Of a stretch of 64,000 nt of DNA, positions 16,124-26,044 are shown in pieces. Made by a program: the position numbers and the translations under genes. Each line of letters starts with the position of its first letter. Positions within the stretch are counted from its first letter, which is position 1. The notes under the pieces were generated by a model. That model made no database searches and was not told where the DNA came from. It saw only the letters and a list, made by a program, of their open reading frames with translations. This DNA is from Lachnospiraceae bacterium (lineage in GTDB: Bacteria; Bacillota; Clostridia; Lachnospirales; Lachnospiraceae): contig JAEEYF010000018.1 in NCBI GenBank assembly GCA_016291655.1, positions 20,263-84,262 on the forward strand, read 5' to 3'.

Positions 16124-16166
16124 AAAAAGACCTCGAAACCTCTTTTCGAGGTCTCGAGGTCTTTTT
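16124..16166. terminator. Bidirectional terminator between convergent operons
   Basis: AAAAAGACCTCGA and its complement TCGAGGTCTTTTT form a 13-bp stem with a smaller CCTC/GAGG hairpin inside. The A-run and T-run on the two sides allow it to stop both the plus-strand oxidoreductase transcript and the minus-strand dnaJ transcript. Confidence 0.85.
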
Positions 16167-16167
16167 T

Positions 16168-17319
16168 CTATTTTTTCTTTTTGTTCTTTCCGGAATCTCC
16201 CGCATTGGGTACATCCGCCATCGTCCTGTCAAAGGCTTCAAGTATCTCCTTCTGCTCTTTGGTGAGTTTTTCGGGTACCTGAACCACGAAGTTCACATAG
16301 AGGTCTCCTCTTACGTTCGAACTGCGGACCGAAGGAACACCCTTGCCGCGTAAACGTACTCTCGTATCTGTCTGGGTTCCGGGTGATACCGTGTAGATAA
16401 CATCACCGTCAACGGTATTGATCCTGATATCTCCGCCAAGTGCTGCTTTTGTGAAAGGAAGAGGAACGTTTTCGTAAAGATCATTGCCGTCTCTCTGGAA
16501 GATCGGGCTGTCTTTAACTCTGACTTCCACAAGAATATCTCCTCTGGGTCCTCCGTTGGTACCGGGTTCGCCCTGACCGCTCAGACGAACAGACTGTCCG
16601 TCATCAATACCTGCGGGAATGGACACCTCGATCGTTCTCTTCTTGGTAATAACGCCTTCGCCATAACAATTAGGGCACTTGTCTTTAATGATCTTTCCTT
16701 TGCCGCGACACTGAGGGCAAACCTGCACGCTCTGAGTCATGCCGAACAAAGACTGTCTCTGGAAGATAACCTGGCCTCTTCCCTTACATTGAGGGCAGAC
16801 CTCGGGCTTCGAACCCTTTCTTGCCCCTGTACCGTTACATTCCGGACAGGTCTCATGACCGTTGAAGCTGATCTCTTTTTTCGTACCGAAAACAGCTTCC
16901 TCGAAAGAAATGGTAACACCTATTCGTAAGCTCTGGCCTTTCTGAGGTTCGTCCGCACTGCTTGCGGAGCTTCTTCTTCCGCCGAAGCCCATACCGCCGA
17001 ACAGATCTCCGAAAATGTCTCCGAAGTTAGAGAATATATCTCCCATATCACCGAAACCAAAACCGCTTGCTCCCGCACCGCCGCCGTTCTCAAAGGCTGC
17101 ATGACCGAACTGATCATACTTTCTTCTCTTGTCGGCATCGGAAAGGATGGCATATGCTTCGGAAGCCTCCTTAAACTTTTCTTCGGCTTCCTTGTTTCCC
17201 GGGTTGAGGTCGGGATGATACTTCTTGGCCAAAACTCTGTATGCTTTTTTAATCTCATCATCGGAGGCGTTCTTGGTTACTCCGAGCACCTCGTAATAGT
17301 CGCGTTTACTTTCTGCCAT
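16168..17319 (-). CDS. dnaJ: Chaperone DnaJ (HSP40)
   Basis: A 383-residue class I co-chaperone that delivers substrates to DnaK and stimulates its ATPase. The J domain has HPD in [11 protein letters not shown] Gly/Phe-rich linker ([20 protein letters not shown]) follows. The zinc region carries four CxxCxGxG repeats: [24 protein letters not shown] and CPNCYGEG. The C-terminus is the substrate-binding domain. It is last in hrcA-grpE-dnaK-dnaJ, separated from dnaK by 85 bases that hold a hairpin. Confidence 0.97.
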   Translation of the reverse strand: MAESKRDYYEVLGVTKNASDDEIKKAYRVLAKKYHPDLNPGNKEAEEKFKEASEAYAILSDADKRRKYDQFGHAAFENGGGAGASGFGFGDMGDIFSNFGDIFGDLFGGMGFGGRRSSASSADEPQKGQSLRIGVTISFEEAVFGTKKEISFNGHETCPECNGTGARKGSKPEVCPQCKGRGQVIFQRQSLFGMTQSVQVCPQCRGKGKIIKDKCPNCYGEGVITKKRTIEVSIPAGIDDGQSVRLSGQGEPGTNGGPRGDILVEVRVKDSPIFQRDGNDLYENVPLPFTKAALGGDIRINTVDGDVIYTVSPGTQTDTRVRLRGKGVPSVRSSNVRGDLYVNFVVQVPEKLTKEQKEILEAFDRTMADVPNAGDSGKNKKKK

Positions 17320-17363
17320 ATAAAAAAATCCTCATGTTGCAATGATCTATTGAAATAAAGCCA

Positions 17364-17391
17364 TTAAGGGGCGTTGTTCACGCCCCCTTAA
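17364..17391 (-). promoter_or_regulatory. Hairpin between dnaK and dnaJ
   Basis: TTAAGGGGCG pairs with CGCCCCCTTAA with one bulged base. It lacks a clear T-run on the minus strand, so it may be an mRNA processing or stability element, or a weak attenuator lowering dnaJ relative to dnaK. Confidence 0.5.
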
Positions 17392-17404
17392 GGTTTGTAA
17401 TCTA

Positions 17405-19333
<1,929 letters not shown>

Positions 19334-19358
19334 TCAGATCCATGTGAATTTTTCTTTT

Positions 19359-19988
19359 TTAATTTGCTACCTTTACCATTGAATGTCTCACAACGGTATC
19401 TTTATAAAAATAACCCTTCTGGAAAACTTCAACGATAACGTTCTCGCCTGCGTTTTCATCTTCAACATGCATCACTGCATTATGAATGTCCGGATTAAAT
19501 TCGCAATTTAAAGCTTTGATCTCCTTGAGTCCCGCTTCCGCAAGACCGGTCATCATCTGCTTATAAACCTTTTCCATTCCCGCCGCGAAAGGCTTGGCTT
19601 TTTCTTCTTCAGAAAGCATATCAAAGCCTCTTTCGAAGTTGTCGATAACGGGAAGGATCTTTTCAACGATGTTCTTCGCTCCCATATCAAACATTAAAGC
19701 TTTTTCTTTCTCGGTTCGTTTGCGGTAATTATCGAATTCAGCCATCTGACGAAGGATCCTGTCATTCAATTCCGCAATTTCCGTATCCTTCTTGTCCTTT
19801 TTATCTTTCTTGCTTTCTTCGGGCTTTTCTTCTGGCTTATCTTCGGTCTTTTCTTCCGCAGCCGCTTCTTCCTCAGCTGCTTCTTCCTTTACTTCTTCAG
19901 CCGTTTCTTCGGTCGTCTCTGCAGTCTTTTCCGCATTCTCGGCCTTGTTTTTGTTTTTAACTTTTTTCTCCAGTTCTTTGGCGTTCAA
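19359..19988 (-). CDS. grpE: Nucleotide exchange factor GrpE
   Basis: A 209-residue DnaK exchange factor. The first 70 residues are an extended, highly charged Glu/Lys/Ala stretch. Then come the coiled-coil (DRILRQMAEFDNYRKRTEKE) and the GrpE beta domain (NPDIHNAVMHVED, then VVEVFQKGYFYKDTVVRHSMV-type end). The start codon is TTG, with AGGAG 8 bases upstream. It follows hrcA by 18 bases. Confidence 0.95.
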   Translation of the reverse strand: MNAKELEKKVKNKNKAENAEKTAETTEETAEEVKEEAAEEEAAAEEKTEDKPEEKPEESKKDKKDKKDTEIAELNDRILRQMAEFDNYRKRTEKEKALMFDMGAKNIVEKILPVIDNFERGFDMLSEEEKAKPFAAGMEKVYKQMMTGLAEAGLKEIKALNCEFNPDIHNAVMHVEDENAGENVIVEVFQKGYFYKDTVVRHSMVKVAN

Positions 19989-20006
19989 GTCAAATTCTCC
20001 TTTCAG

Positions 20007-21026
20007 CTATTTCTTTATCAACTCATCAATCTGATTTTTGATCGTTGTCAATGCAGAAACCACCTTATCGTAATCCATACGCTTGGGACCTACTATGCCG
20101 AATTTTCCGTACATTCCGTCGGACAATTCATAGGTTGCGGTCACAACGGAACAATCCTTCATGGACTCCACGGTAACTTCATCTCCGATGTAAACCTGAA
20201 TGGGATTACCGTTTTCATCCTCTTTCTTCATGAGCTCGGCCAGTTCTTTTTTCTCTTCTATTTCATAGAGAATGTCAGATGCGGCATCACCTGCGGAAAG
20301 CTCGGGATATTTGAGAATATTTGTTGCTCCGCTGGTGTAAACCTTTATCTTTTCCTCTTCGCCAAGAGCCTGAGCCACGGCGTCGAGAACATCGTTCACA
20401 ACACTTCCCAAGCCCTCGGATTGCTTTTTCATTTTTCCGATGATCTCCAGCGTTATCTCGGAAAGATCCAAGCCCTGAAGGAAGGTGTTAAGCATAAGGT
20501 TAAGCTTAAGCATTGTTTCAGGTTCAATACTTTTGGACACTTCGATAACTTTGTTTTTAACAATGTTCCCCTCTATCAGGATAACCACAAGCACCGAATT
20601 ATCACTTACTTCCGTCAGCTGAACAAACTTGACTTTTCTGCTTCTGTACATGGGCGTTGTAACCATTGCGGTGTAATTTGTGCTTGCAGCCAGAAGCTTT
20701 GTGGCCTGTTCAAGAAGATTTTCCATCTTATCGGCTTTATCAAGGAGCATGTTCTTGATCTCCTTGATCTCCCTGTCCTTGCTTTCCATCATCTTATCTA
20801 CATAGAGTCTGTAAGCCTTATCGGTGGGAATTCTTCCTGCCGAAGTGTGAGGAGATATGATGTAGCCCATTTCCTCAAGGTCGCTCATCTCATTTCGGAT
20901 GGTTGCCGATGAAAGGTTAAGATCTGTGAACTTTGATATTGTTCTTGACCCGACCGGCTCTCCGGTCTCAAGATAGTTTCTGATTATGGCATTTAGAATT
21001 GTCCATTTTCTGTCATCTATTTCCAA
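20007..21026 (-). CDS. hrcA: Heat-shock repressor HrcA
   Basis: The repressor that binds CIRCE operators and is tuned by GroEL in related bacteria. The N-terminal winged helix contains GEPVGSRTISKFTDLNLSSATIRNEM. I choose the TTG at 21026, preceded by AAAGGA, giving 339 residues starting EIDDRKWTILN, in line with the family. An in-frame GTG at 21074 lies inside the right arm of CIRCE and would be an implausible start. It is first in hrcA-grpE-dnaK-dnaJ. Confidence 0.95.
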   Translation of the reverse strand: MEIDDRKWTILNAIIRNYLETGEPVGSRTISKFTDLNLSSATIRNEMSDLEEMGYIISPHTSAGRIPTDKAYRLYVDKMMESKDREIKEIKNMLLDKADKMENLLEQATKLLAASTNYTAMVTTPMYRSRKVKFVQLTEVSDNSVLVVILIEGNIVKNKVIEVSKSIEPETMLKLNLMLNTFLQGLDLSEITLEIIGKMKKQSEGLGSVVNDVLDAVAQALGEEEKIKVYTSGATNILKYPELSAGDAASDILYEIEEKKELAELMKKEDENGNPIQVYIGDEVTVESMKDCSVVTATYELSDGMYGKFGIVGPKRMDYDKVVSALTTIKNQIDELIKK

Positions 21027-21067
21027 GTCCCCGGTTCCTTTCTGTAAATAAAATCGGTTTTCGGTTG

Positions 21068-21094
21068 TTAGCACTCAAATCTTTAGAGTGCTAA
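21068..21094 (-). promoter_or_regulatory. CIRCE operator 1 (perfect match)
   Basis: TTAGCACTC-N9-GAGTGCTAA with both 9-base arms matching the consensus. It lies just downstream of the predicted transcription start and 42 bases before the hrcA start codon, where HrcA binding would block elongation or initiation. Confidence 0.95.
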
Positions 21095-21105
21095 TTGATA
21101 AAAAT

Positions 21106-21146
21106 AAAATAGCATTAGCACTCGGCTTTGTCAAGTGCTAATGCTA
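21106..21146 (-). promoter_or_regulatory. hrcA operon promoter embedded in a second CIRCE, also terminator-like
   Basis: On the minus strand TTGACA (21134-21129), 17 bases, TATTTT (21111-21106). A second CIRCE, TTAGCACTC-N9-AAGTGCTAA (21115-21141, one mismatch), covers the -35 and spacer. Its arms extend to 13 bp (21110-21122 with 21134-21146), and the minus strand continues TTTTATTTTT, so the same sequence could terminate the GH5 transcript that ends at 21173. Confidence 0.85.
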
Positions 21147-21172
21147 ACTTTTTTTATAAATAATCCATAAAC

Positions 21173-23008
21173 CTATTTGGTTTTTACATTAAAGGTAACA
21201 TAGATGGTTTCAACGTTGCCGAGAGTCGCAGGATCAAGGATGAGAGGCGTTGCCACCATGGTTCTTCCCATAGGAGTACGTATATCCTTTACCTCGCTCA
21301 TCTTTCCTATCCATTCATTATAGAGATTAATCCTTGTACAATTTTTGTCATCGGAGGTGCAGTAAGGAAGCTTCTTATATTCATATTTCTCCCCGTTGAT
21401 AAGGATCTCTTTAAGCGTGACAAGGCAATCAGGGAACAGTTTTTCTCCGTTATCTATGCCCAAAGCACAGAAAACGGTGCTGTTGGCAGATCCGCCGGCT
21501 GTCTTTGTAAAATCAAGTCCTACGGTGTACTCTCCGTCTCCCGTTACATACACATCCGTGGGAACTATGCCCGCGGTCATATTGGAAGGATTGTATTCAT
21601 CACCCACACTGTAGGAAACAGCCCAGTCCGAGGATGTATACATAAGCCATGCTATGGCCTCGTCGTCCTTAAGCGCAAAAGCTTCTTTTGCGTTATCATA
21701 TGCGCTCTGCATCTCTTTCTGAGCCATTGTAACGTATTCCTTGCCCGAAAGCTGCTGTGAGCTGTAGGAATGGTTCAGATAAAGTGTGGCCATGTCGCTG
21801 TCGATGATCTCGCCGGAGTTCCTGTTAAACAGATTGTTGCAATCCCAGAGAACGGGAACAAAGCCCAAAACGTCACAATTGTTCAGGAAGTTTGTGGTAT
21901 ACTCCTTTGCACCCTTTTTAAGGCCCTTGCCCTCAGGGATCAAAACGCCGTATTCGCCGATAACAACGCCTATGCCCGCATCGGTATACACCTTCATCTT
22001 GGCCAGCTGATTGTTCATATCCTCATATTCGTTTTTGGTTTCGCCCCAATTTTCGATAGAATCAAAAATACAATAGTTTGAAGGATCGTAATAGTGAACC
22101 GAAACGAGGAGCTTCTTTAATGCCTTGTCAGCAGGCATTTTGAATCTATCATCGGTTGTATTGTTTATGTCCGTACCAAAACCGGCTATGAGAAGGAATC
22201 TTTCCGCGTTATTGCCGCCTGTTGCTCTTACGGTATCAACGAAGGCCTGATTCACTTCGTTGCACAGACTGAACTTTTCCTCTATGCCGAGGGGTGTTTG
22301 AGCCGAATCTTTGCAGAAAATGCTGTCTTCATCAAAACGCGCACCCAATTCCTCGTTTGCGGATTCAAAAATCAGGTAATCCGAATAATCCTTGAAGTTT
22401 TCCGCTATCTGCTTCCACATGGAAGTGTAGAGCTTCATTGCCTCGTTTTGGGTTTCTTTGCTGTCGGAGCCGAACATTCCCCACCAGCCGTTGTCCCAGT
22501 GGTCATTAACAATAACGTACATTCCCGCATTTCTTGCGTAGTCCACGATCTCCGTCACTCTTGCCATAAATTTGGAGTCAATCGTATAGTCCTTGTCTTC
22601 CACATGCATACCGCTGGTCCAGCCAACGGGGATACGTATGGTATCAAAGCCCGCAGCCTTCATATCGTTCAACATCTTTTGAGTTGTAATGGGCTGTCCC
22701 CAGCTTGTCTCATACACAGAAGGATCGGCACCGACTCCGTGGCTTGCTCTGCCATTGGTTGCTTCCATAGTGTTTCCGAGATTAATACCGCCTCCCATCA
22801 ACTCCATTACTTCCAGGGATGTTAGAGCGCTTCTGATCTTACCGTCGTCTTTTCTGTCAGTTTCGTTCATTTTATCCTCACCGCTTTGCTGAGGTTCTTC
22901 AACTACCGTTTCAGGCTCTTTACTCTCATTGCCGCATGCCGTCAAAGCTCCCGCCGCAAGCACAGAGCAAAGCACTATTGCGATACACCTTTTCAGTCCT
23001 TTAAACAT
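21173..23008 (-). CDS. GH5 family endoglucanase-like lipoprotein
   Basis: A 611-residue secreted lipoprotein. The signal peptide ends in lipobox LTAC with Cys25 as the lipid site; an acidic linker (about 26-58) precedes the TIM barrel. The expected GH5 catalytic pair is Glu219 (FESANEE) as acid/base and Glu352 (VIGEYG) as nucleophile. About 170 C-terminal residues form a beta-rich module that may bind carbohydrate but that I cannot name. The start is the ATG at 23008 with GAGGAGG upstream. It probably cleaves cellulose, xyloglucan or mixed-linkage glucan at the cell surface. No clear promoter is seen between the nfnB terminator and its start. Confidence 0.88.
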   Translation of the reverse strand: MFKGLKRCIAIVLCSVLAAGALTACGNESKEPETVVEEPQQSGEDKMNETDRKDDGKIRSALTSLEVMELMGGGINLGNTMEATNGRASHGVGADPSVYETSWGQPITTQKMLNDMKAAGFDTIRIPVGWTSGMHVEDKDYTIDSKFMARVTEIVDYARNAGMYVIVNDHWDNGWWGMFGSDSKETQNEAMKLYTSMWKQIAENFKDYSDYLIFESANEELGARFDEDSIFCKDSAQTPLGIEEKFSLCNEVNQAFVDTVRATGGNNAERFLLIAGFGTDINNTTDDRFKMPADKALKKLLVSVHYYDPSNYCIFDSIENWGETKNEYEDMNNQLAKMKVYTDAGIGVVIGEYGVLIPEGKGLKKGAKEYTTNFLNNCDVLGFVPVLWDCNNLFNRNSGEIIDSDMATLYLNHSYSSQQLSGKEYVTMAQKEMQSAYDNAKEAFALKDDEAIAWLMYTSSDWAVSYSVGDEYNPSNMTAGIVPTDVYVTGDGEYTVGLDFTKTAGGSANSTVFCALGIDNGEKLFPDCLVTLKEILINGEKYEYKKLPYCTSDDKNCTRINLYNEWIGKMSEVKDIRTPMGRTMVATPLILDPATLGNVETIYVTFNVKTK

Positions 23009-23059
23009 TGTTATCCTCCTCTTATACCGCACATGGTTTATATGCATATAATAAAAATA

Positions 23060-23085
23060 CCACCGCTATTTTCTCATAGCGGTGG
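23060..23085 (-). terminator. Terminator of nfnA-nfnB
   Basis: CCACCGCTAT and its complement form a perfect 10-bp stem with a 6-base loop, followed on the minus strand by TATTTTTATTAT, about 46 bases past the nfnB stop. Confidence 0.8.
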
Positions 23086-23130
23086 CAGAAAAATAACCGT
23101 ATTTTTTTGAACTAAAAGGTAGTAAAAACT

Positions 23131-24522
23131 TTACTTGTTCTTCAAATACTCATCAATAGCGGCTGCTGCCTGTTTACCTGCCTGCATTGCAAGTATAACG
23201 GTAGCTGCACCGGTTACGGCATCTCCGCCGGCAAATATGCCCGCGCGTGAGGTCTGACCGGTGATCTCCTCGGCAACTATGCACTGATGTGAGTTTATCT
23301 CCAGTCCCTCGGTGGTGGAAGAAATTAGAGGATTGGGGCTTGTTCCGAGAGCCATTATTACCGTATCCGTATCAATGGTAAACTCTGATCCGACCTTTTC
23401 AACAGGTCTTCTTCTTCCCGAAGCATCGGGTTCGCCGAGCTCCATTTCCACACAGGTGAGTCCCTTTACCCATCCGTTCTCATCCACAAGTATCTCCTTG
23501 GGATTGGTGAGGAGTTTGAAGATGATGCCTTCTTCCTTGGCATGATGGACTTCCTCCGCTCTTGCGGGAAGCTCTGCTTCGGAACGTCTGTAAACAATGT
23601 AGGTTTCCGCTCCGAGTCTGAGTGCGGTTCTTGCCGCATCCATGGCAACATTTCCTCCGCCTATTACGGCAACCTTCTTACCCTTGAAGATAGGTGTGTC
23701 GTAATCGTCTCTGAAGGCTTTCATAAGGTTGTTTCTTGTAAGGAATTCGTTGGCGGAAAACACACCGTTAGCCTGTTCTCCGGGGATTCCCATGAACTTG
23801 GGAAGACCTGCTCCCGAGCCGATAAACACGGCTTTAAAGCCCTCATCTTCCATAAGTTCGTCTATTGTAACGGACTTACCTACGATAACATCCGTCTCTA
23901 TCTTTACTCCCAGGCTCTTAACATTCTCAACCTCGGCTTTAACTACCGTATCCTTGGGAAGACGGAACTCGGGAATACCGTAAACAAGAACGCCGCCCGC
24001 CTCGTGAAGAGCTTCAAAGATAGTAACGTCATAGCCTTTCTTGGCCAGCTCACCTGCGCATGTGAGACCTGAAGGACCCGATCCGATGACCGCCACCTTA
24101 ATGTTGTTTTTCTCTTTTGCTCCCACAGGCTTGATGTTGTTCTCTCTCGCCCAATCGGCGGTAAAACGCTCAAGCTTTCCGATGGAAACAGCTTCTCCCT
24201 TGATGCCTCTAATACACTTTGCTTCGCATTGTGTCTCCTGCGGGCAAACACGTCCGCAGATCGCGGGAAGAGCCGAATACTTACTTATCTCGTTATATGC
24301 GCCTTCTATGTTTCCGTCTTCAATGTGTCTCACGAACTCGGGTATGTTGATCTCTACGGGACATCCCGTTCTGCATTGAGGATTTTTGCACTTAAGGCAT
24401 CTTGATGCCTCTGCCATAGCCTCTTCAAGGCTGTAGCCAAGGCAAACCTCTTCAAAATTCTTTGCTCTTTTCTGAGCTTCCTGTTCCTTAATAGGAACTC
24501 TTTTCATTTTATCTACTGCCAT
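23131..24522 (-). CDS. nfnB: NADPH-dependent NfnB subunit (glutamate synthase small-subunit-like)
   Basis: A 463-residue flavoprotein. The N-terminus has two Cys-rich groups for [4Fe-4S] clusters (CLKCKNPQCRTGC and CGRVCPQETQCEAKC), then FAD binding (VAVIGSGPSGLTCAGELA), NADP binding (VAVIGGGNVAMDAARTA) and a final FAD motif (GIFAGGDAVTGAATVI). Paired with nfnA 13 bases upstream, it fits NfnAB, the electron-bifurcating transhydrogenase that couples reduced ferredoxin and NADH to NADPH formation. Without the partner it would be called GltD; no large glutamate synthase gene is nearby. Confidence 0.9.
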   Translation of the reverse strand: MAVDKMKRVPIKEQEAQKRAKNFEEVCLGYSLEEAMAEASRCLKCKNPQCRTGCPVEINIPEFVRHIEDGNIEGAYNEISKYSALPAICGRVCPQETQCEAKCIRGIKGEAVSIGKLERFTADWARENNIKPVGAKEKNNIKVAVIGSGPSGLTCAGELAKKGYDVTIFEALHEAGGVLVYGIPEFRLPKDTVVKAEVENVKSLGVKIETDVIVGKSVTIDELMEDEGFKAVFIGSGAGLPKFMGIPGEQANGVFSANEFLTRNNLMKAFRDDYDTPIFKGKKVAVIGGGNVAMDAARTALRLGAETYIVYRRSEAELPARAEEVHHAKEEGIIFKLLTNPKEILVDENGWVKGLTCVEMELGEPDASGRRRPVEKVGSEFTIDTDTVIMALGTSPNPLISSTTEGLEINSHQCIVAEEITGQTSRAGIFAGGDAVTGAATVILAMQAGKQAAAAIDEYLKNK

Positions 24523-24535
24523 ATGACGTTCTCCC

Positions 24536-25417
24536 TTAATTGCAATTTCCGCATCCGCCGTGATGAGTGTCGCCTTCCCTTATCGCAAGAAGTGCCCGCC
24601 CTTCTTCGGTTTTGTACAGCTGCTGACGTTTCATTGCATTGTCAAAATCAACCAGATGTCCGTCAAATTCAGGTCCGTCAACACAAGCGAATTTAACCTT
24701 ACCGTCAACAAGCACTCTGCAAGCACCGCACATGCCTGTTCCGTCCACCATTATGGGGTTCATGGAAACCACAGTGGGGATATTGAGTTCCTTGGTAAGA
24801 AGAGAAGCAAATTTCATCATGATGATCGGTCCGATGGCTACCGCATGGTTATAGGTCTTGTGTTCTTCGTTCACCAGATACTTAAGGCAATCGTTTACAT
24901 TACCCTTACGTCCCTTTGTACCGTCGTCGGTAGTGACATAAACATTTCCGGCAACCTTTCTCATTTCGTCCTCAAGGATGATAAGGGATTCATTTCTTGC
25001 ACCGATGATAACATCGGCATCTATGCCCTGTTCATGTAACCATTTAACCTGAGGATAAACGGGAGCTGTTCCGACGCCTCCTGCCATGAAGATGATCTTT
25101 TTTTTCTTCAATTCTTCCGTGCTTTCATTGCAAAGATCGGAAGGGAGTCCCAAAGGACCGGTAAAATCAGCAAATTCATCTCCGACATTGTAAGACGCCA
25201 TCATCTTTGTGGAAGCGCCCACGGTCTGGAACACTATGGTAACGCTGTTTTCCTTACGATCATAATCGCATATGGTCAGCGGAATTCTTTCGCCTCTTTC
25301 ATCGGGACGAACGATGATGAACTGTCCCGGAAGACACTTATGTGCCACTCTGGGTGCATATACATCCATCAGCACAATATTATCGGATAACATTCTTTTT
25401 TTAAGTATCTTATACAT
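24536..25417 (-). CDS. nfnA: NADH-dependent NfnA subunit (ferredoxin-NADP reductase alpha-like)
   Basis: A 293-residue ferredoxin-reductase-like protein. The FAD domain contains RIPLTICDYD, the nucleotide domain contains FMAGGVGTAPVYPQVKWL, and a C-terminal iron-sulfur site has VDGTGMCGACR and KFAC, as in the Asp/Cys-ligated [2Fe-2S] of NfnA and the related dihydroorotate dehydrogenase PyrK subunits. It is first of the nfnA-nfnB pair. PyrK is the main alternative, but the following nfnB and the absence of pyrD argue for Nfn. Confidence 0.88.
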   Translation of the reverse strand: MYKILKKRMLSDNIVLMDVYAPRVAHKCLPGQFIIVRPDERGERIPLTICDYDRKENSVTIVFQTVGASTKMMASYNVGDEFADFTGPLGLPSDLCNESTEELKKKKIIFMAGGVGTAPVYPQVKWLHEQGIDADVIIGARNESLIILEDEMRKVAGNVYVTTDDGTKGRKGNVNDCLKYLVNEEHKTYNHAVAIGPIIMMKFASLLTKELNIPTVVSMNPIMVDGTGMCGACRVLVDGKVKFACVDGPEFDGHLVDFDNAMKRQQLYKTEEGRALLAIREGDTHHGGCGNCN

Positions 25418-25523
25418 ATTGGTTGCTCCTGTGAAATGGGATTCAGGTCTGACATGATCTACAAAAGTTTAAAGTTTCAAAAAAATCATGCATATATTTT
25501 TACCACTTTTATATTCATTTTAC

Positions 25524-25578
25524 AACACTAAATTAGTGATGTGGGAAAATTTTTTTTTTACAATGCTACTGTAACACT
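25524..25578. promoter_or_regulatory. Repeated AGTGTT sites in the nfnA/yerC divergent region
   Basis: AGTGTT occurs on the minus strand at 25529-25524 and 25578-25573, and on the plus strand at 25633-25638 inside the yerC promoter spacer. The first overlaps the perfect palindrome CACTAA-A-TTAGTG (25526-25538). These are candidate operator half-sites. The rest of the 275-base gap is AT-rich; I did not find a convincing nfnA promoter. Confidence 0.35.
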
Positions 25579-25614
25579 TAAGTTAAAATCAGGTAAAAAA
25601 TATTTTTTTAACTA

Positions 25615-25643
25615 TTTACTTTAGAATTGTGTAGTGTTAAAAT
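25615..25643 (+). promoter_or_regulatory. Promoter of the YerC-like gene
   Basis: TTTACT (25615-25620), 17 bases, TAAAAT (25638-25643). A small TTGCC/GGCAA hairpin (25660-25674) precedes the ribosome site GGAGG. Confidence 0.5.
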
Positions 25644-25692
25644 ATAAAAGCAATGTAAGTTGCCATTTAGGCAAGATGGAGGAATATAAGAA

Positions 25693-25998
25693 ATGAGTAT
25701 TAACATTAAGACACCCGCAGTAGATTATTTTTTTGATGCGGTACTCAGTTTGCAAAACCGTGACGAGTGCTATAGCTTTTTTGAGGATATATGTACAGTA
25801 AACGAAATCCTTTCTTTCGCACAGCGTTTTCAGGTTGCTGCAATGTTAAGGGCTAAGAAGACTTATCTTGAGATTGCTGAAGAAACAGGTGCTTCCACAG
25901 CAACCATCAGCCGTGTTAACCGTTCCTTAAACTATGGAAACGACGGTTACGATATGGCTTTTTCAAGAGTAGCTCCCCTTCCCGAAGACACCAAATAA
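25693..25998 (+). CDS. yerC: YerC/YecD family TrpR-like regulator
   Basis: A 101-residue all-helical DNA-binding protein of the TrpR superfamily. The helix-turn-helix reads YLEIAEETGASTATISRVNRSLNYG. The family has no agreed ligand. In Bacillus a yerC gene lies close to pcrA, and here pcrA is the convergent neighbour. GGAGG precedes the ATG. It stands alone with its own promoter and terminator and is divergent from nfnA, which it might regulate; that is inference only. Confidence 0.88.
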   Translation: MSINIKTPAVDYFFDAVLSLQNRDECYSFFEDICTVNEILSFAQRFQVAAMLRAKKTYLEIAEETGASTATISRVNRSLNYGNDGYDMAFSRVAPLPEDTK

Positions 25999-26010
25999 CT
26001 CAAAACAATA

Positions 26011-26042
26011 CAGCAACTCCTTAACAAGAGTTGCTGCTTTTT
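26011..26042. terminator. Terminator of yerC, possibly also pcrA
   Basis: CAGCAACTC and GAGTTGCTG form a 9-bp stem with an 8-base loop, followed on the plus strand by CTTTTTTATT. It lies right after the pcrA stop on the other strand and may work in both directions, although the minus-strand T-run is weak. Confidence 0.85.
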
Positions 26043-26044
26043 TA

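Noticed and set aside
21027..21074. GTG at 21074 as the hrcA start codon
   Set aside because: It lies in the right arm of CIRCE, almost at the predicted transcription start. The TTG at 21026 has a ribosome site and gives the expected protein length.
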